From contig OZ257249.1 in the NCBI GenBank assembly GCA_965279565.1, positions 1,426,001-1,490,000 of the forward strand: a DNA stretch of 64,000 nucleotides, given 5' to 3'. Each line of letters opens with the position of its first letter. The first letter of the stretch is position 1. The notes beneath the pieces were generated by a model. It had not been told where the DNA came from. It did not search any database and saw nothing but the letters and a program-made list of their open reading frames with translations. This document shows, piece by piece, positions 49,890-58,409 of the stretch. This DNA is from Tagaea sp965279565. GTDB lineage: Bacteria; Pseudomonadota; Alphaproteobacteria; CACIAM-22H2. The position numbers were made by a program, and so were the translations under genes.

Positions 49890-51338
49890 ATGCGCGCGAT
49901 CCTGCGCTTCGACCAGTCGGCCGCCGTCGGTGCCGGCCATGCGATGCGGTGCGTGGCGCTGGCCGTGGCACTGCGCGGCTTCGGTGTCGACTGCATTCTG
50001 GCGGTCGGTCCCGATTCGGACGCCGATGTCGCCGGCGGATTTCCTGTCCGTCGTCTCGAAGGTGCCGATGCGACGGCATTGCGGGACGCGTTTCTCGACG
50101 GCTGCGATCTTCTCGTCGTCGACAGCTACCGGCTCGATGCCGCGTTCGAGGCGGCCTGCCGGGGTTGGGCGGACCGCATCCTCGTGCTCGACGATTCGCC
50201 GTCGCGTGCGCACGACTGCGACTTCCTGCTCGACCAGGCGCCGGGCCGGGCCGCCGGCGACTATGCGCGGTTCGTGCCTGCGCGCGCGCAGGTTCTGGCC
50301 GGTGCCGACCATGCGCTGCTGCGCGCTTCGTTCCGGCAGGCGCGCCATGCGCGCGTCGAGACGGGCGACGCACCGGTCTTCGTCGGCTTCGGCGCCAGCG
50401 ACCCCTCCGGCCTCACCGGGCCGGCGGTCGCGGTCGCGGCTGCAACCGGACGGCGCGTGCGCGCCGTGCTGGGGCGGATGGCGCCACACGCCGCTGCCGT
50501 CCGCGCGCGGTTTGTCGGGGATCCGCGCGTGGACGTCCGGATCGATCCGGCGGGCATCGCGATGCAGATGGCGGAATGCGGACTCGCGATCGGCGCTGCT
50601 GGCGTTTCGGCGCTCGAACGCTGCTGTCTGGGTCTGGCGTCGGTGACGGTGCCGATCGTCGACAACCAGCGCGACAATGCCCGCGCATTGGCCGCAGCGG
50701 GCGCGGCCTTGTGCGTCGAGCCATCACCCGCGGGCGATTTTGAAGCCCGGCTGGCCGCCGCATTCGGCCGCCTTGCCGCCGATCCCGGTCCGGTCCGGCA
50801 GGCGGCATTCGGTCTTTGCGACGGATACGGTGCGCTTCGTGTCGCGGCGGCGTTGGGCGCGGTGCGGGCAAAGGACGGGCGGCCCGTCACGTTCCGTCCC
50901 GTGACGATGGCGGACCGCGACGCGCTTCTCGACTGGCAGTGTCTGCCCTCGATCCGGCGTCATTCCCGCAATCCCGAGCCACCGCTGCCCGAGGCGCACG
51001 CGCGCTGGCTGGCGGCGCGACTGGTGGATCCTGCCCGGCTTTTCGAGATCGCATCGCTCGACGGCAAGCCTGCCGGGGTCGTGCGTCTCGACCGTCTGGC
51101 CCCGCAGGACGCGCACGCGGCACCGTGCTATGAAGTCTCCGTCTTCGCGCTCCCCGGCGCGAAGGGACTGGGAGTCGGCAAGGCGATGCTGCGCCATGCA
51201 CGCGCCGCCGTGCCGTGGGCCCGGCTGCGGGCCGAAGTGCTCGAAGGCAACGCGGCTTCCCATGCCCTGTTCGCGGCGGCCGGCTACCGGCGCGTGGACG
51301 GTCTCTATTTCAACGAAGCGGTCGGAACATCCGAATGA
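49890..51338 (+). CDS. pseG: PseG-PseH fusion: nucleotide-sugar hydrolase and N-acetyltransferase
   Basis: A 482-residue two-domain protein. Residues 1-about 330 match PseG: the opening RFDQSAAVGAGHAMRC has the catalytic-position His (H17), and the second half contains FVGFGASDPSGLTG and MAECGLAIGAAGVSALER. Residues about 335-482 are a GNAT domain (VTFRPVTMADRDALLDW, acetyl-CoA loop GAKGLGVGKAM, ending NAASHALFAAAGYRRVDG) matching PseH. PseH acetylates the 4-amine and PseG removes UDP, consecutive steps of the pathway. The fusion would channel the intermediate, and it explains why no stand-alone pseH is present in this block. Confidence 0.9.
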   Translation: MRAILRFDQSAAVGAGHAMRCVALAVALRGFGVDCILAVGPDSDADVAGGFPVRRLEGADATALRDAFLDGCDLLVVDSYRLDAAFEAACRGWADRILVLDDSPSRAHDCDFLLDQAPGRAAGDYARFVPARAQVLAGADHALLRASFRQARHARVETGDAPVFVGFGASDPSGLTGPAVAVAAATGRRVRAVLGRMAPHAAAVRARFVGDPRVDVRIDPAGIAMQMAECGLAIGAAGVSALERCCLGLASVTVPIVDNQRDNARALAAAGAALCVEPSPAGDFEARLAAAFGRLAADPGPVRQAAFGLCDGYGALRVAAALGAVRAKDGRPVTFRPVTMADRDALLDWQCLPSIRRHSRNPEPPLPEAHARWLAARLVDPARLFEIASLDGKPAGVVRLDRLAPQDAHAAPCYEVSVFALPGAKGLGVGKAMLRHARAAVPWARLRAEVLEGNAASHALFAAAGYRRVDGLYFNEAVGTSE

Positions 51339-52396
51339 GCGAAACGATCGATCCCCGAATTGCCGGCCGCCCGATCGGGCCCGGGCATCCGCCGTATGTC
51401 GTCGCGGAGCTCTCCGGCAACCACAACGGAAAGCTCGATTCCGCATTGGCGCTGATGGATGCGATGAAGGCGGCCGGTGCTGACGCGGTCAAGCTGCAGA
51501 CTTATACGGCGGACACGATCACGATCGACAGCGACCGTCCCGAGTTCCAGATCCGCGGCGGCCCGTGGGACGGGCGGCGGCTCTACGAGCTCTATCAGGA
51601 GGCGCACACCCCGTGGGAGTGGCACAAGGCGCTGTTCGCACGCGGGCGCGAGCTCGGCCTGCCGGTATTCTCGTCGCCGTTCGACTTCACGGCAGTCGAC
51701 TTCCTCGAATCGCTCGACGCGCCAGCGTACAAGATCGCATCGTTCGAATGCGTCGATCTTCCGCTGATCCGTCGCTGTGCCGCAACCGGCAAACCGATGG
51801 TGATCTCGACCGGTCTCGCGTCGCTCGAGGAGATCGGCGAGGCGGTCGCCGCGGCGCGCGGGGCAGGCGCGAAGGACATCGTGCTGCTCCACTGCGTCAG
51901 CGCCTATCCCGCACCGGCCGACCAGTACAACCTGCGCCGCATGCCCGAACTGGCGCGGCGCTTCGGCGTGTGGGCCGGTCTGTCCGACCATACGCTCGGT
52001 TCGACGACGGCGGTCGCCGCGGCCTCGCTCGGCGCCGTGCTGATCGAAAAGCACGTGACGCTCGCGCGCGCGGACGGCGGGCCGGATGCCGGCTTCTCGC
52101 TCGAGCCCGACGAATTCGCGAAGATGGTGCACGACGTGCGCGAGGCCTGGCAGGCCCTCGGGTCCGGCGAGTTCGTCCGTCAGGCTGCCGAGGAGCCCAA
52201 TGCGATCTTCCGTCGCTCGCTCTACGTCGTCGCAGACATCCGCGCGGGCGAGACCTTCACAGCGGCGAATCTCCGCTCGATCCGACCCGGCCACGGACTG
52301 CCACCCAAGCACTACGAAGCCATCCTCGGCCGTCGCGCGACACGCGACATCGCGCGCGGCACGCCGGTCGATTGGTCGCTCGTGGAAGGCGGCTGA
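51335..52396 (+). CDS. pseI: PseI: pseudaminic acid synthase
   Basis: A 353-residue NeuB-family enzyme with PseI-specific features: AELSGNHNGKL, KLQTYTADTITIDSD, the IRGGPWDGRRLYELYQEAHT signature and FSSPFDFTAVDFLE. The SAF domain begins near SLYVVADIRAGETF. It condenses 2,4-diacetamido-2,4,6-trideoxy-L-altrose with PEP to make pseudaminic acid. It is coupled by ATGA to the PseG-PseH gene and abuts the next SGNH gene. Confidence 0.93.
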   Translation: MSETIDPRIAGRPIGPGHPPYVVAELSGNHNGKLDSALALMDAMKAAGADAVKLQTYTADTITIDSDRPEFQIRGGPWDGRRLYELYQEAHTPWEWHKALFARGRELGLPVFSSPFDFTAVDFLESLDAPAYKIASFECVDLPLIRRCAATGKPMVISTGLASLEEIGEAVAAARGAGAKDIVLLHCVSAYPAPADQYNLRRMPELARRFGVWAGLSDHTLGSTTAVAAASLGAVLIEKHVTLARADGGPDAGFSLEPDEFAKMVHDVREAWQALGSGEFVRQAAEEPNAIFRRSLYVVADIRAGETFTAANLRSIRPGHGLPPKHYEAILGRRATRDIARGTPVDWSLVEGG

Positions 52397-53599
52397 GTGT
52401 CGCCTGCGTCCGCCAGTCGCGGCCGGGTCGTCCTGCTGGCGCTGCTCTCGTTCGGTCTGACGTCCCTCGCCGGGCTCGGGCTCGTCGAGATCGGACTGCG
52501 CCTGTTCGATTATTCGCGTCCGCCCTTCTACCAGTACGATGCCGAGACAGGTTCTTCCCATCGCGCCGGTACGGAGGGTTGGTACGAACGGGAGGATCTG
52601 ATCAAGATCCGGATCAATTCGAACGGTCTGCGTGGTCCAGAGATCTCCGTCGCCAAGCCGCCCGGCGTGTTCCGGATCGCGATCCTCGGCGATTCCTTCG
52701 CGGAAGGATTCCAGGTGGGCTACGAGGCCCGCTTTTCGGACGTGATGGAGAAAGCGCTAGCCGCCTCGTGCGTGCCGCAAGGAAAACGCGTCGAGGTCCT
52801 CAATTTCGGTGTCTCCGGATACGGTCAGGCGCGCGAGATCCTGATGTTGCGTCACCGTGCGAAAGCCTACGCACCCGACCTCGTCCTCGTCCTGTTCCAT
52901 GGCGGCAACGACTTCCGGAACAACACGAAGGAGATGGAGCGCAACCCGTTCAATCCCTATTTTGTCTTCGCCGACGGCAAGCTCGTCCTCGATCGCTCGA
53001 ACCTCGAGACCGAGGCTTTCAGACGCAAGCTGCGCTGGTCGAACCTGCGCAACGACATCGTGGCGCGAGTGCGCTTCCTGCAGGTCCTGCAGGACTACTA
53101 CGAACGCACGATCATCCAGGCCGAGACCGCGGCCGCCGAAGCCGACGGCATCGATCCGGGCGTGACCAATGTGCGGACGCTCTCGGTTGCACCGCCGGAA
53201 AGCGAGCTCGACGCCAAGGCATGGGCGTTGACCGAGGCGCATTTCCGGATCTTCGCGCAGGAGGCGAAGGCGATCGCGGGTGCTCCCCTTTGGGTCGCCA
53301 ACGTGCCGCCGGCACTCGCGCTTCTGCCTTCGCAGGCCGAACGCGCGCGCCAGATCGCCGCCCTCGGCCTTGACGACGCCGACTATGTCGAACGGCGGCT
53401 TGCCGGATTTTTCGCTGCGGAAGGGATCGCCTTCGCGCCCCTGTCTGCTGCGCTGCGCACGCAGGCCGAGATTACAGGCCGCGATCTGCATCATTTCGAA
53501 TACCGCGGCGGCCTCGGCGGGCATTGGAACGCATCCGCCCACGGCATTGCCGGCCGCGAGATCGCGCGCGCCCTGTGCGCCGCCGGCACGATCCGATAG
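52397..53599 (+). CDS. SGNH-fold hydrolase, membrane-anchored
   Basis: A 400-residue protein with one N-terminal membrane helix (VLLALLSFGLTSLAGLGL), GDSFAEGF at D99/S100, VSGYGQ (Gly block), HGGND (Asn block) and the C-terminal catalytic GGHWNASAHG. All SGNH residues are present. It begins with GTG immediately after pseI. It probably acts in the periplasm on acyl groups of the exported glycan. It is similar in plan to the hydrolases at 1-836 and 8650-9996. Confidence 0.75.
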   Translation: MSPASASRGRVVLLALLSFGLTSLAGLGLVEIGLRLFDYSRPPFYQYDAETGSSHRAGTEGWYEREDLIKIRINSNGLRGPEISVAKPPGVFRIAILGDSFAEGFQVGYEARFSDVMEKALAASCVPQGKRVEVLNFGVSGYGQAREILMLRHRAKAYAPDLVLVLFHGGNDFRNNTKEMERNPFNPYFVFADGKLVLDRSNLETEAFRRKLRWSNLRNDIVARVRFLQVLQDYYERTIIQAETAAAEADGIDPGVTNVRTLSVAPPESELDAKAWALTEAHFRIFAQEAKAIAGAPLWVANVPPALALLPSQAERARQIAALGLDDADYVERRLAGFFAAEGIAFAPLSAALRTQAEITGRDLHHFEYRGGLGGHWNASAHGIAGREIARALCAAGTIR

Positions 53600-53613
53600 G
53601 AGTATCCGAGAAC

Positions 53614-54462
53614 ATGCAGAAACGACCCACCGCCGCCGGCCGTATCGCCGGTGCCGTCAAGGCGCTTCTCCCCGCCGGCCTGCATGCGCCGGCGCGCGCG
53701 ATGTGGCGGCGCATCTACGCGCTTGCTGGCACGTGGCCTGAAACGAAACTCTATCTGCAGCTTGCTTGGCACCGGCTTACGGGGCGTAGCTATCTGCGCT
53801 GGTATGCCGACACGCTCGACGGCTGGGTCGAATCCCGCGATCCCGAGTTTCTCGCCCGCAAGCGTGCCGCGCTCGCCGAATCGGGTGTCGACGACGTCGC
53901 GGTTCTGCGCGGCTTCGGCATGCTCCCGACGCACACGCTGCACGAATATGGCTGCGGCCAGCTGCGCAGCGCGCTGCATTTCGCCGAGTATCTCGAGCCC
54001 GGCAATTTCTCGGCGAACGATTCCAGCAAGGGCCGCATCGATCTCGGCATGGACCTGTTCGGCGACCGGCTGCACCCGCGCCGGCCGACGCTGATCGTCA
54101 ACGACGACAACTCGTTCGACTGGCTGAAGGGGCGCAAGTTCGACTTCCTGTGGTGCCATGCGGTCTTCGGGCACATGCCGCAGGAAGACGTCGAGGACAC
54201 GCTGCGCAACCTTCCCAAGGCGATGCATCCCGGTTCGGCCTTCTTCTTCACCCACGACGAGCCGCGCCTGCAGGTTCCGGATGCGAAGGACGACATCGTG
54301 CGCGTCGACGCGCGCAACTGGCTGCAGTCTTTCGCCTTCTTCGAGAAGGTCGCCAGCCGCCACGGAATGCGGATCGAGGACGTCAGTGCCGCGATCCGGC
54401 CCTATCCGAGCTACCGGTCCCACATGTGCCTGGCCAAGATCACGTTGGCGCCGAAAGGCTGA
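53614..54462 (+). CDS. SAM-dependent methyltransferase-like protein
   Basis: A 282-residue protein. The core has LHEYGCGQLRSALHFAEYL as a variant of SAM motif I and FDFLWCHAVFGHMPQEDVED as the post-motif, then MHPGSAFFFTHDEP. The first 80 residues form a basic, possibly membrane-associated stretch. AGGAG at about 53597 supports the ATG at 53614; an upstream ATG would overlap the SGNH gene by 76 bp. It directly abuts the following glycosyltransferase-like gene. The motif I deviation (GCG kept) makes methyltransferase activity likely but unproven. Confidence 0.65.
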   Translation: MQKRPTAAGRIAGAVKALLPAGLHAPARAMWRRIYALAGTWPETKLYLQLAWHRLTGRSYLRWYADTLDGWVESRDPEFLARKRAALAESGVDDVAVLRGFGMLPTHTLHEYGCGQLRSALHFAEYLEPGNFSANDSSKGRIDLGMDLFGDRLHPRRPTLIVNDDNSFDWLKGRKFDFLWCHAVFGHMPQEDVEDTLRNLPKAMHPGSAFFFTHDEPRLQVPDAKDDIVRVDARNWLQSFAFFEKVASRHGMRIEDVSAAIRPYPSYRSHMCLAKITLAPKG

Positions 54463-55572
54463 ATGCGCGTCCATCTCGTCACGGCGGGGTTTTCGAGCGC
54501 GAACGGGCAGGGGCTGCTTGCGCCGCTGATCCGCCTGCGCCGGCAGCTTGCCGCGGCGGGTGCCGAGGTCGTTTTCTTCGAGACGGCCGACGAAGCCGCC
54601 GCCGATTGCGACGTGCTGGCGATCGAAAGCCGCGCGCTGCGCGGCGGGTGGCAGGACGGCGACGCGCAGCGCACGCTGGAAACGGTGGCACGGCGCAACC
54701 CGCAGATCGCCTATTTCGACATCCAGGACAGCACCGGCACGCTGCAGCCGCAGGCGCTACCGTTCGTACGCCGCTACTTCAAGAACCAGCTCCTGCGCGA
54801 TCGGTCGCTCTATCGCGCGCCGCATTATGGTGGAAGGCTGTTCACCGATTTCGCGCACCGCCGGTTCGGCATCGTCGATCGCGAGGAGATGCGTTCCGAG
54901 CCGATTGCCGATGCCGCCGATCTCGCGAAACTTGCAGTCGGCTGGAATGCCGGTTTCGCGGATTACGGTTCCGGCGGAATCCTGCGCCGGGAGATCTACC
55001 GGCGCCTTCCTGTTTCGCCGCTGATTCGGCGACCCACGGGCTTCGCCGATCCGGCCGCGCCGCGTCCGGTCGGACTCGGCTACCGGATGACGCGCCGTTA
55101 CGCGCGCGAGACGGTCGCGTTCCAGCGGGTCGAGACAGCAAGGCGCCTCGGTATCGGCGAGGAAATGCGCCTCGCCCGCGGAGCCTTCATGCGCGAGCTC
55201 GCGCGCACGCGCGTCGTCGTGTCGCCGTTCGGCTGGGGCGAGATCAATCTCCGCGACTACGAGGCGTGCATCGCCGGTGCCGCCATCGTCAAGCCGGACA
55301 TGTCGCATCTCGAGACCTGGCCCGACCTGTTCGTCGCCGGCGAGACCTATCTGCCATATCGATGGGACTTCGATGATCTTGCCGATGTGACCGGCCGCGC
55401 GCTTGGGGACGAATGCTCGACGCGCGCGATCGCGGCGCGCGCGCAGGTCCTTTACCGGTCGGCCGTGGCAAGCGACGAGGGCGATGCGGCCTTCTGCGAG
55501 CGTTTCATGTCGCTTATGCGTGCGGTCCTGCCGGCGCCGTCGCCAACGAACGCAGCCACAACTCGGCATTGA
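54463..55572 (+). CDS. Glycosyltransferase-like protein
   Basis: A 369-residue protein. The N-terminal part MRVHLVTAGFSSANGQGLL and the C-terminal FGWGEINLRDYEACIAGA with VKPDMSHLETWPD are characteristic of a GT-B-like group of surface-polysaccharide glycosyltransferases. No membrane segment is apparent. It starts directly after the preceding stop. Its 3' end overlaps the convergent asnB by 59 bp. Sugar donor and acceptor are unknown. Confidence 0.65.
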   Translation: MRVHLVTAGFSSANGQGLLAPLIRLRRQLAAAGAEVVFFETADEAAADCDVLAIESRALRGGWQDGDAQRTLETVARRNPQIAYFDIQDSTGTLQPQALPFVRRYFKNQLLRDRSLYRAPHYGGRLFTDFAHRRFGIVDREEMRSEPIADAADLAKLAVGWNAGFADYGSGGILRREIYRRLPVSPLIRRPTGFADPAAPRPVGLGYRMTRRYARETVAFQRVETARRLGIGEEMRLARGAFMRELARTRVVVSPFGWGEINLRDYEACIAGAAIVKPDMSHLETWPDLFVAGETYLPYRWDFDDLADVTGRALGDECSTRAIAARAQVLYRSAVASDEGDAAFCERFMSLMRAVLPAPSPTNAATTRH

Positions 55573-57346
55573 CCAGCGACAGCAGCAGCCCGGCGCTTTC
55601 CTTGCCCGGCGCGCTGCGGAAATCCTCGACGACGCGGCGCAGGCGTACGGCGTCACCGATGGCGGCAAGCCTGCCATTCGGCTCGGTCAGCATCTCGAGA
55701 TAGCGCCCGAGCCCGTCGGGCCGCGACATCCAGTCCGCCACCGGGATCGTCAATCCCACCTTGCGCCGGTGGATCAGGTCGTGCGGCAGGTACTTCTCCG
55801 CGATGCGTTTGAGGATCGGCTTGGTCGCGCCGCCCGGTGCGCGCACGGCATGCGGCAGGGCATTCAGGACCGTCGCCAGCGGCTGGTGCGCGAACGGCAC
55901 GCGCGCTTCGACCGACGCCGACATCGCCATCTTGTCCTGACGCATCAGCAGCGAACCGAGATAGGCGGTCTGGTCGACGGCGAACATCCGGTCGCGGAAA
56001 TCCGCGAAGCGGCGCGCCGTATCGGCGCGCGCGCCGGCCCCGAGGGCGAGTGCCGGGAAGAGCGCTTCCATCGCCAGATTGTCGAAATAGACCGACGCGT
56101 ATATCGCCGGATCGTGGCGCGCGTAGCGGCGCAGCTTCGCGTAGCGCGGCAGCAGCCGCCATGCGAAATCCGGCATCAGCCGGGCGAATACGCCCTGGCG
56201 GCGCAGTGCGCGCCAGTTCTTGTAGCGCGCGTAGCCGCCGAAGAACTCGTCGGCCCCTTCGCCGGTCAGCACGACGCGGTCGGTCTTGCGGATTTCGCGG
56301 CACAGCAGCATCAGCATCGGGCAGCCGGTGTGCGGCGTGGGGCCTTCCATGGCGACGACCGCCTGCGGCAGCGCCTCGGCGTACGCGGTTGCGTCAATGC
56401 GCAGTTCCGAATGCTCGACGCCGGTCCGCTCGACGACCATCCGGCGCCATTTGCCTTCGTCTTCGGGCAGGTCGCCCAGCGAGATCGCGTAGCTGCGTAG
56501 CCGGCCCGACACGCGCGCATGTGCCATCGCGGCGACGAGGCTCGAATCAATTCCGCCGGAAAGCTGGAGGGCGAAACCGACGTCGCTCTGCAGATGGTCG
56601 CGCACGGATGCTTCGACGGCTTCCTCGGCGCGCGCGTCTGCCTCGTCGGCCGTCACGGAGCCCGAAGCGAGCGTGGCGAGCGAATCGCAGAAACGAACCT
56701 CGCGCACCGTACCGTCGGAAATGCGCACGTGCAGCGCCGTTCCCGGCGCGACAAGCTCGATGCCCTTGAGATTCGACTTCCGTCCGGCGGCGAAACGGAA
56801 CGCGAGCAGCTCGCCGAGCGCCTCCGGGTCGAACTCGGTCGGCACGAAACGACGCAGCGTGCGCATCTCGCTGGCGAATGCGGTCAACCCGCCGCGCGTT
56901 GCCACATACAGCGGCTTGATGCCCAGCGGGTCGCGCGCGGCGATCGCGGTGCCCTCGGTGCGGTCCAGCAGCACCAGCGCGAACATGCCTTCGAGCTTCT
57001 CGAATATCAGGCTGCCCCAGCGCTTATAGCCTTCGAGGATCGTCTCGCTGTCTCCATCGGTGCGCAGCGTCACGCCGGCCGCGCGCAGCTCGGCCTGCAG
57101 TCGGCGGTAGTTGTAGATCTCGCCGTTGAACAGCAGCGCGTAGCGTCCGGTCGGATCGACCATTGGCTGGTCGGCGACTGCTGTCGGATCGAGAATCGCG
57201 AGCCGTCGGAACACCATCGCCCAGCCGTCGCCCGAAAGCCTGCCGCCCGAGTCCGGGCCGCGATGCAGGAGATCCGCTTCGACGGCGTCGAGAAGCGCGT
57301 CGGGAAAGCGGCGACCGGCCTCGAAGAAGGCGGCGAGTCCGCACAT
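55514..57346 (-). CDS. asnB: Glutamine-hydrolysing asparagine synthase (AsnB type)
   Basis: A 610-residue AsnB homologue. MCGLAAFF gives Cys2 as glutaminase nucleophile, LLHRGPDSGG and LFNGEIYNYRRL follow, and the PP-loop SGGIDSSL lies near residue 262. Later come TGEGADEFFGGYARY and the C-terminal VEARVPFAHQPLA segments. It is transcribed after the sulfotransferase with a 7-bp gap, on the minus strand, and overlaps the convergent glycosyltransferase by 59 bp. It may amidate a sugar acid; plain asparagine synthesis is possible. Confidence 0.82.
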   Translation of the reverse strand: MCGLAAFFEAGRRFPDALLDAVEADLLHRGPDSGGRLSGDGWAMVFRRLAILDPTAVADQPMVDPTGRYALLFNGEIYNYRRLQAELRAAGVTLRTDGDSETILEGYKRWGSLIFEKLEGMFALVLLDRTEGTAIAARDPLGIKPLYVATRGGLTAFASEMRTLRRFVPTEFDPEALGELLAFRFAAGRKSNLKGIELVAPGTALHVRISDGTVREVRFCDSLATLASGSVTADEADARAEEAVEASVRDHLQSDVGFALQLSGGIDSSLVAAMAHARVSGRLRSYAISLGDLPEDEGKWRRMVVERTGVEHSELRIDATAYAEALPQAVVAMEGPTPHTGCPMLMLLCREIRKTDRVVLTGEGADEFFGGYARYKNWRALRRQGVFARLMPDFAWRLLPRYAKLRRYARHDPAIYASVYFDNLAMEALFPALALGAGARADTARRFADFRDRMFAVDQTAYLGSLLMRQDKMAMSASVEARVPFAHQPLATVLNALPHAVRAPGGATKPILKRIAEKYLPHDLIHRRKVGLTIPVADWMSRPDGLGRYLEMLTEPNGRLAAIGDAVRLRRVVEDFRSAPGKESAGLLLSLVNAELWLRSLATAPAGPHA

Positions 57347-57353
57347 GCGCGCG

Positions 57354-58214
57354 TCAGGCCTTCCAGGCGGGAATGTCGCGCCCGAGCAGTTCGAACAGCT
57401 TCCGGTTCTCTTCCTCGAACAGGCGCTTCAGATCGGCATGCTGCGCTTCGGGCAGGCGCGCGTAGCTGCTGCCGTCGCCGCCGCGGGCGAGCTTGCCGAA
57501 CAGCCATTCCTTGATGCGCGTGCGCCGGCGCAGCGCCCGCCAGACGCCCAGGATGCCGGGCAGGTTCACGATCGGCGAGAGCACCTTGTAGAAGATGAAG
57601 CCGAAGGGCGGGGGCAGCACCTTCGTTTCGCCCACGCGCTGACGCAGGCTTAGCGGCACGAAGCTGTCGGACACGCCGAGGAAACGGCACAGGTCGGCGA
57701 AGAACGCCTCGGGATTCGCCGTGGCTTCCTCGTAGATGTAGATGCGCACGCGCTCCGCGCCGAACGCGTCGAGATAAGGTACGAGCTGGCGGTGGTAGTA
57801 GCCCCGGTCGAGAAGGGCGGGCGACACCTTGATCGCTTCCTCGAACGGCTTGGGATCCGGATCGTAGCGCCGGCGCATCCAGTAGGCGGAGTGCGCGCGC
57901 GCGACCGGCTCGCGCAGCAGGGCCACGATCTTCATGGCGGGATTGACCGCGCGGATCGCCTCGGCGACGTACGGGAAGAAGATGTAATCCGGCGTGATCT
58001 CGCCCGACACGCGCTTCGGATCGTCGGGAAATAGGGATTTATACCAGTCGAGCCCGTTCGCCATCCGGCTCAACCGGTCGTGCTCCGGGCGGATGAAGTA
58101 GTGGACCTCCTTCATGCGCGGCACGAACACCTCGGGGTGCTCGCTCAGGCACTCGTAGAGCCAGGTGGTTCCGGCCTTCTGGGCGCCGATCACGATGAAG
58201 CCAGGAATGCCCAT
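57354..58214 (-). CDS. PAPS-dependent sulfotransferase, copy 2
   Basis: A 286-residue sulfotransferase (heparan-sulfate type). The phosphosulfate loop is GAQKAGTTWLYECL near residue 10, and the 3'-phosphate-binding motif is IVALLREPVARAHSAYWM near residue 98. RVSGEITPDYIF lies between them. It is divergent from cysD with 195 bp between starts, so sulfate activation and use share a control region. Together with cysD and cysNC it indicates sulfation of the glycan or a lipid. Confidence 0.85.
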   Translation of the reverse strand: MGIPGFIVIGAQKAGTTWLYECLSEHPEVFVPRMKEVHYFIRPEHDRLSRMANGLDWYKSLFPDDPKRVSGEITPDYIFFPYVAEAIRAVNPAMKIVALLREPVARAHSAYWMRRRYDPDPKPFEEAIKVSPALLDRGYYHRQLVPYLDAFGAERVRIYIYEEATANPEAFFADLCRFLGVSDSFVPLSLRQRVGETKVLPPPFGFIFYKVLSPIVNLPGILGVWRALRRRTRIKEWLFGKLARGGDGSSYARLPEAQHADLKRLFEEENRKLFELLGRDIPAWKA

Positions 58215-58323
58215 TTTCCCTCTGCCGGCGACGCATTATCCGAAGTCGCGTCGATCGATAAACGATAGCCGACGCAAAATCAATTCGATTGGCTGGCCCA
58301 CATTTCCTGCATTGGTCGGCGAG

Positions 58324-58352
58324 TTGCAAAGTCACAGGGGCAAGCGTATAAG
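58324..58352 (+). promoter_or_regulatory. Promoter of cysD-cysNC
   Basis: TTGCAA at 58324-58329 and TATAAG at 58347-58352 are separated by 17 bp, a good sigma-70 match. Transcription should start near 58359, leaving about 50 nt of leader. The rest of the 195-bp intergenic region (58215-58323) is comparatively A+T-rich; I saw no palindrome like those at 951 and 10100, and no clear minus-strand promoter. Confidence 0.5.
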
Positions 58353-58409
58353 CCTCGCGAAAATCGGCATTTTGGCACGTTTTGGAAGTAACCGGAGCGG
58401 TCTCGCGAC

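Noticed and set aside
58250..58262. Short palindromic ATCGAT-containing stretch between the sulfotransferase and cysD as a third operator
   Set aside because: It lacks the GTTCAY half-site and 3-bp spacer of the palindromes at 951 and 10100, and short self-complementary ATCGAT sites are expected by chance.
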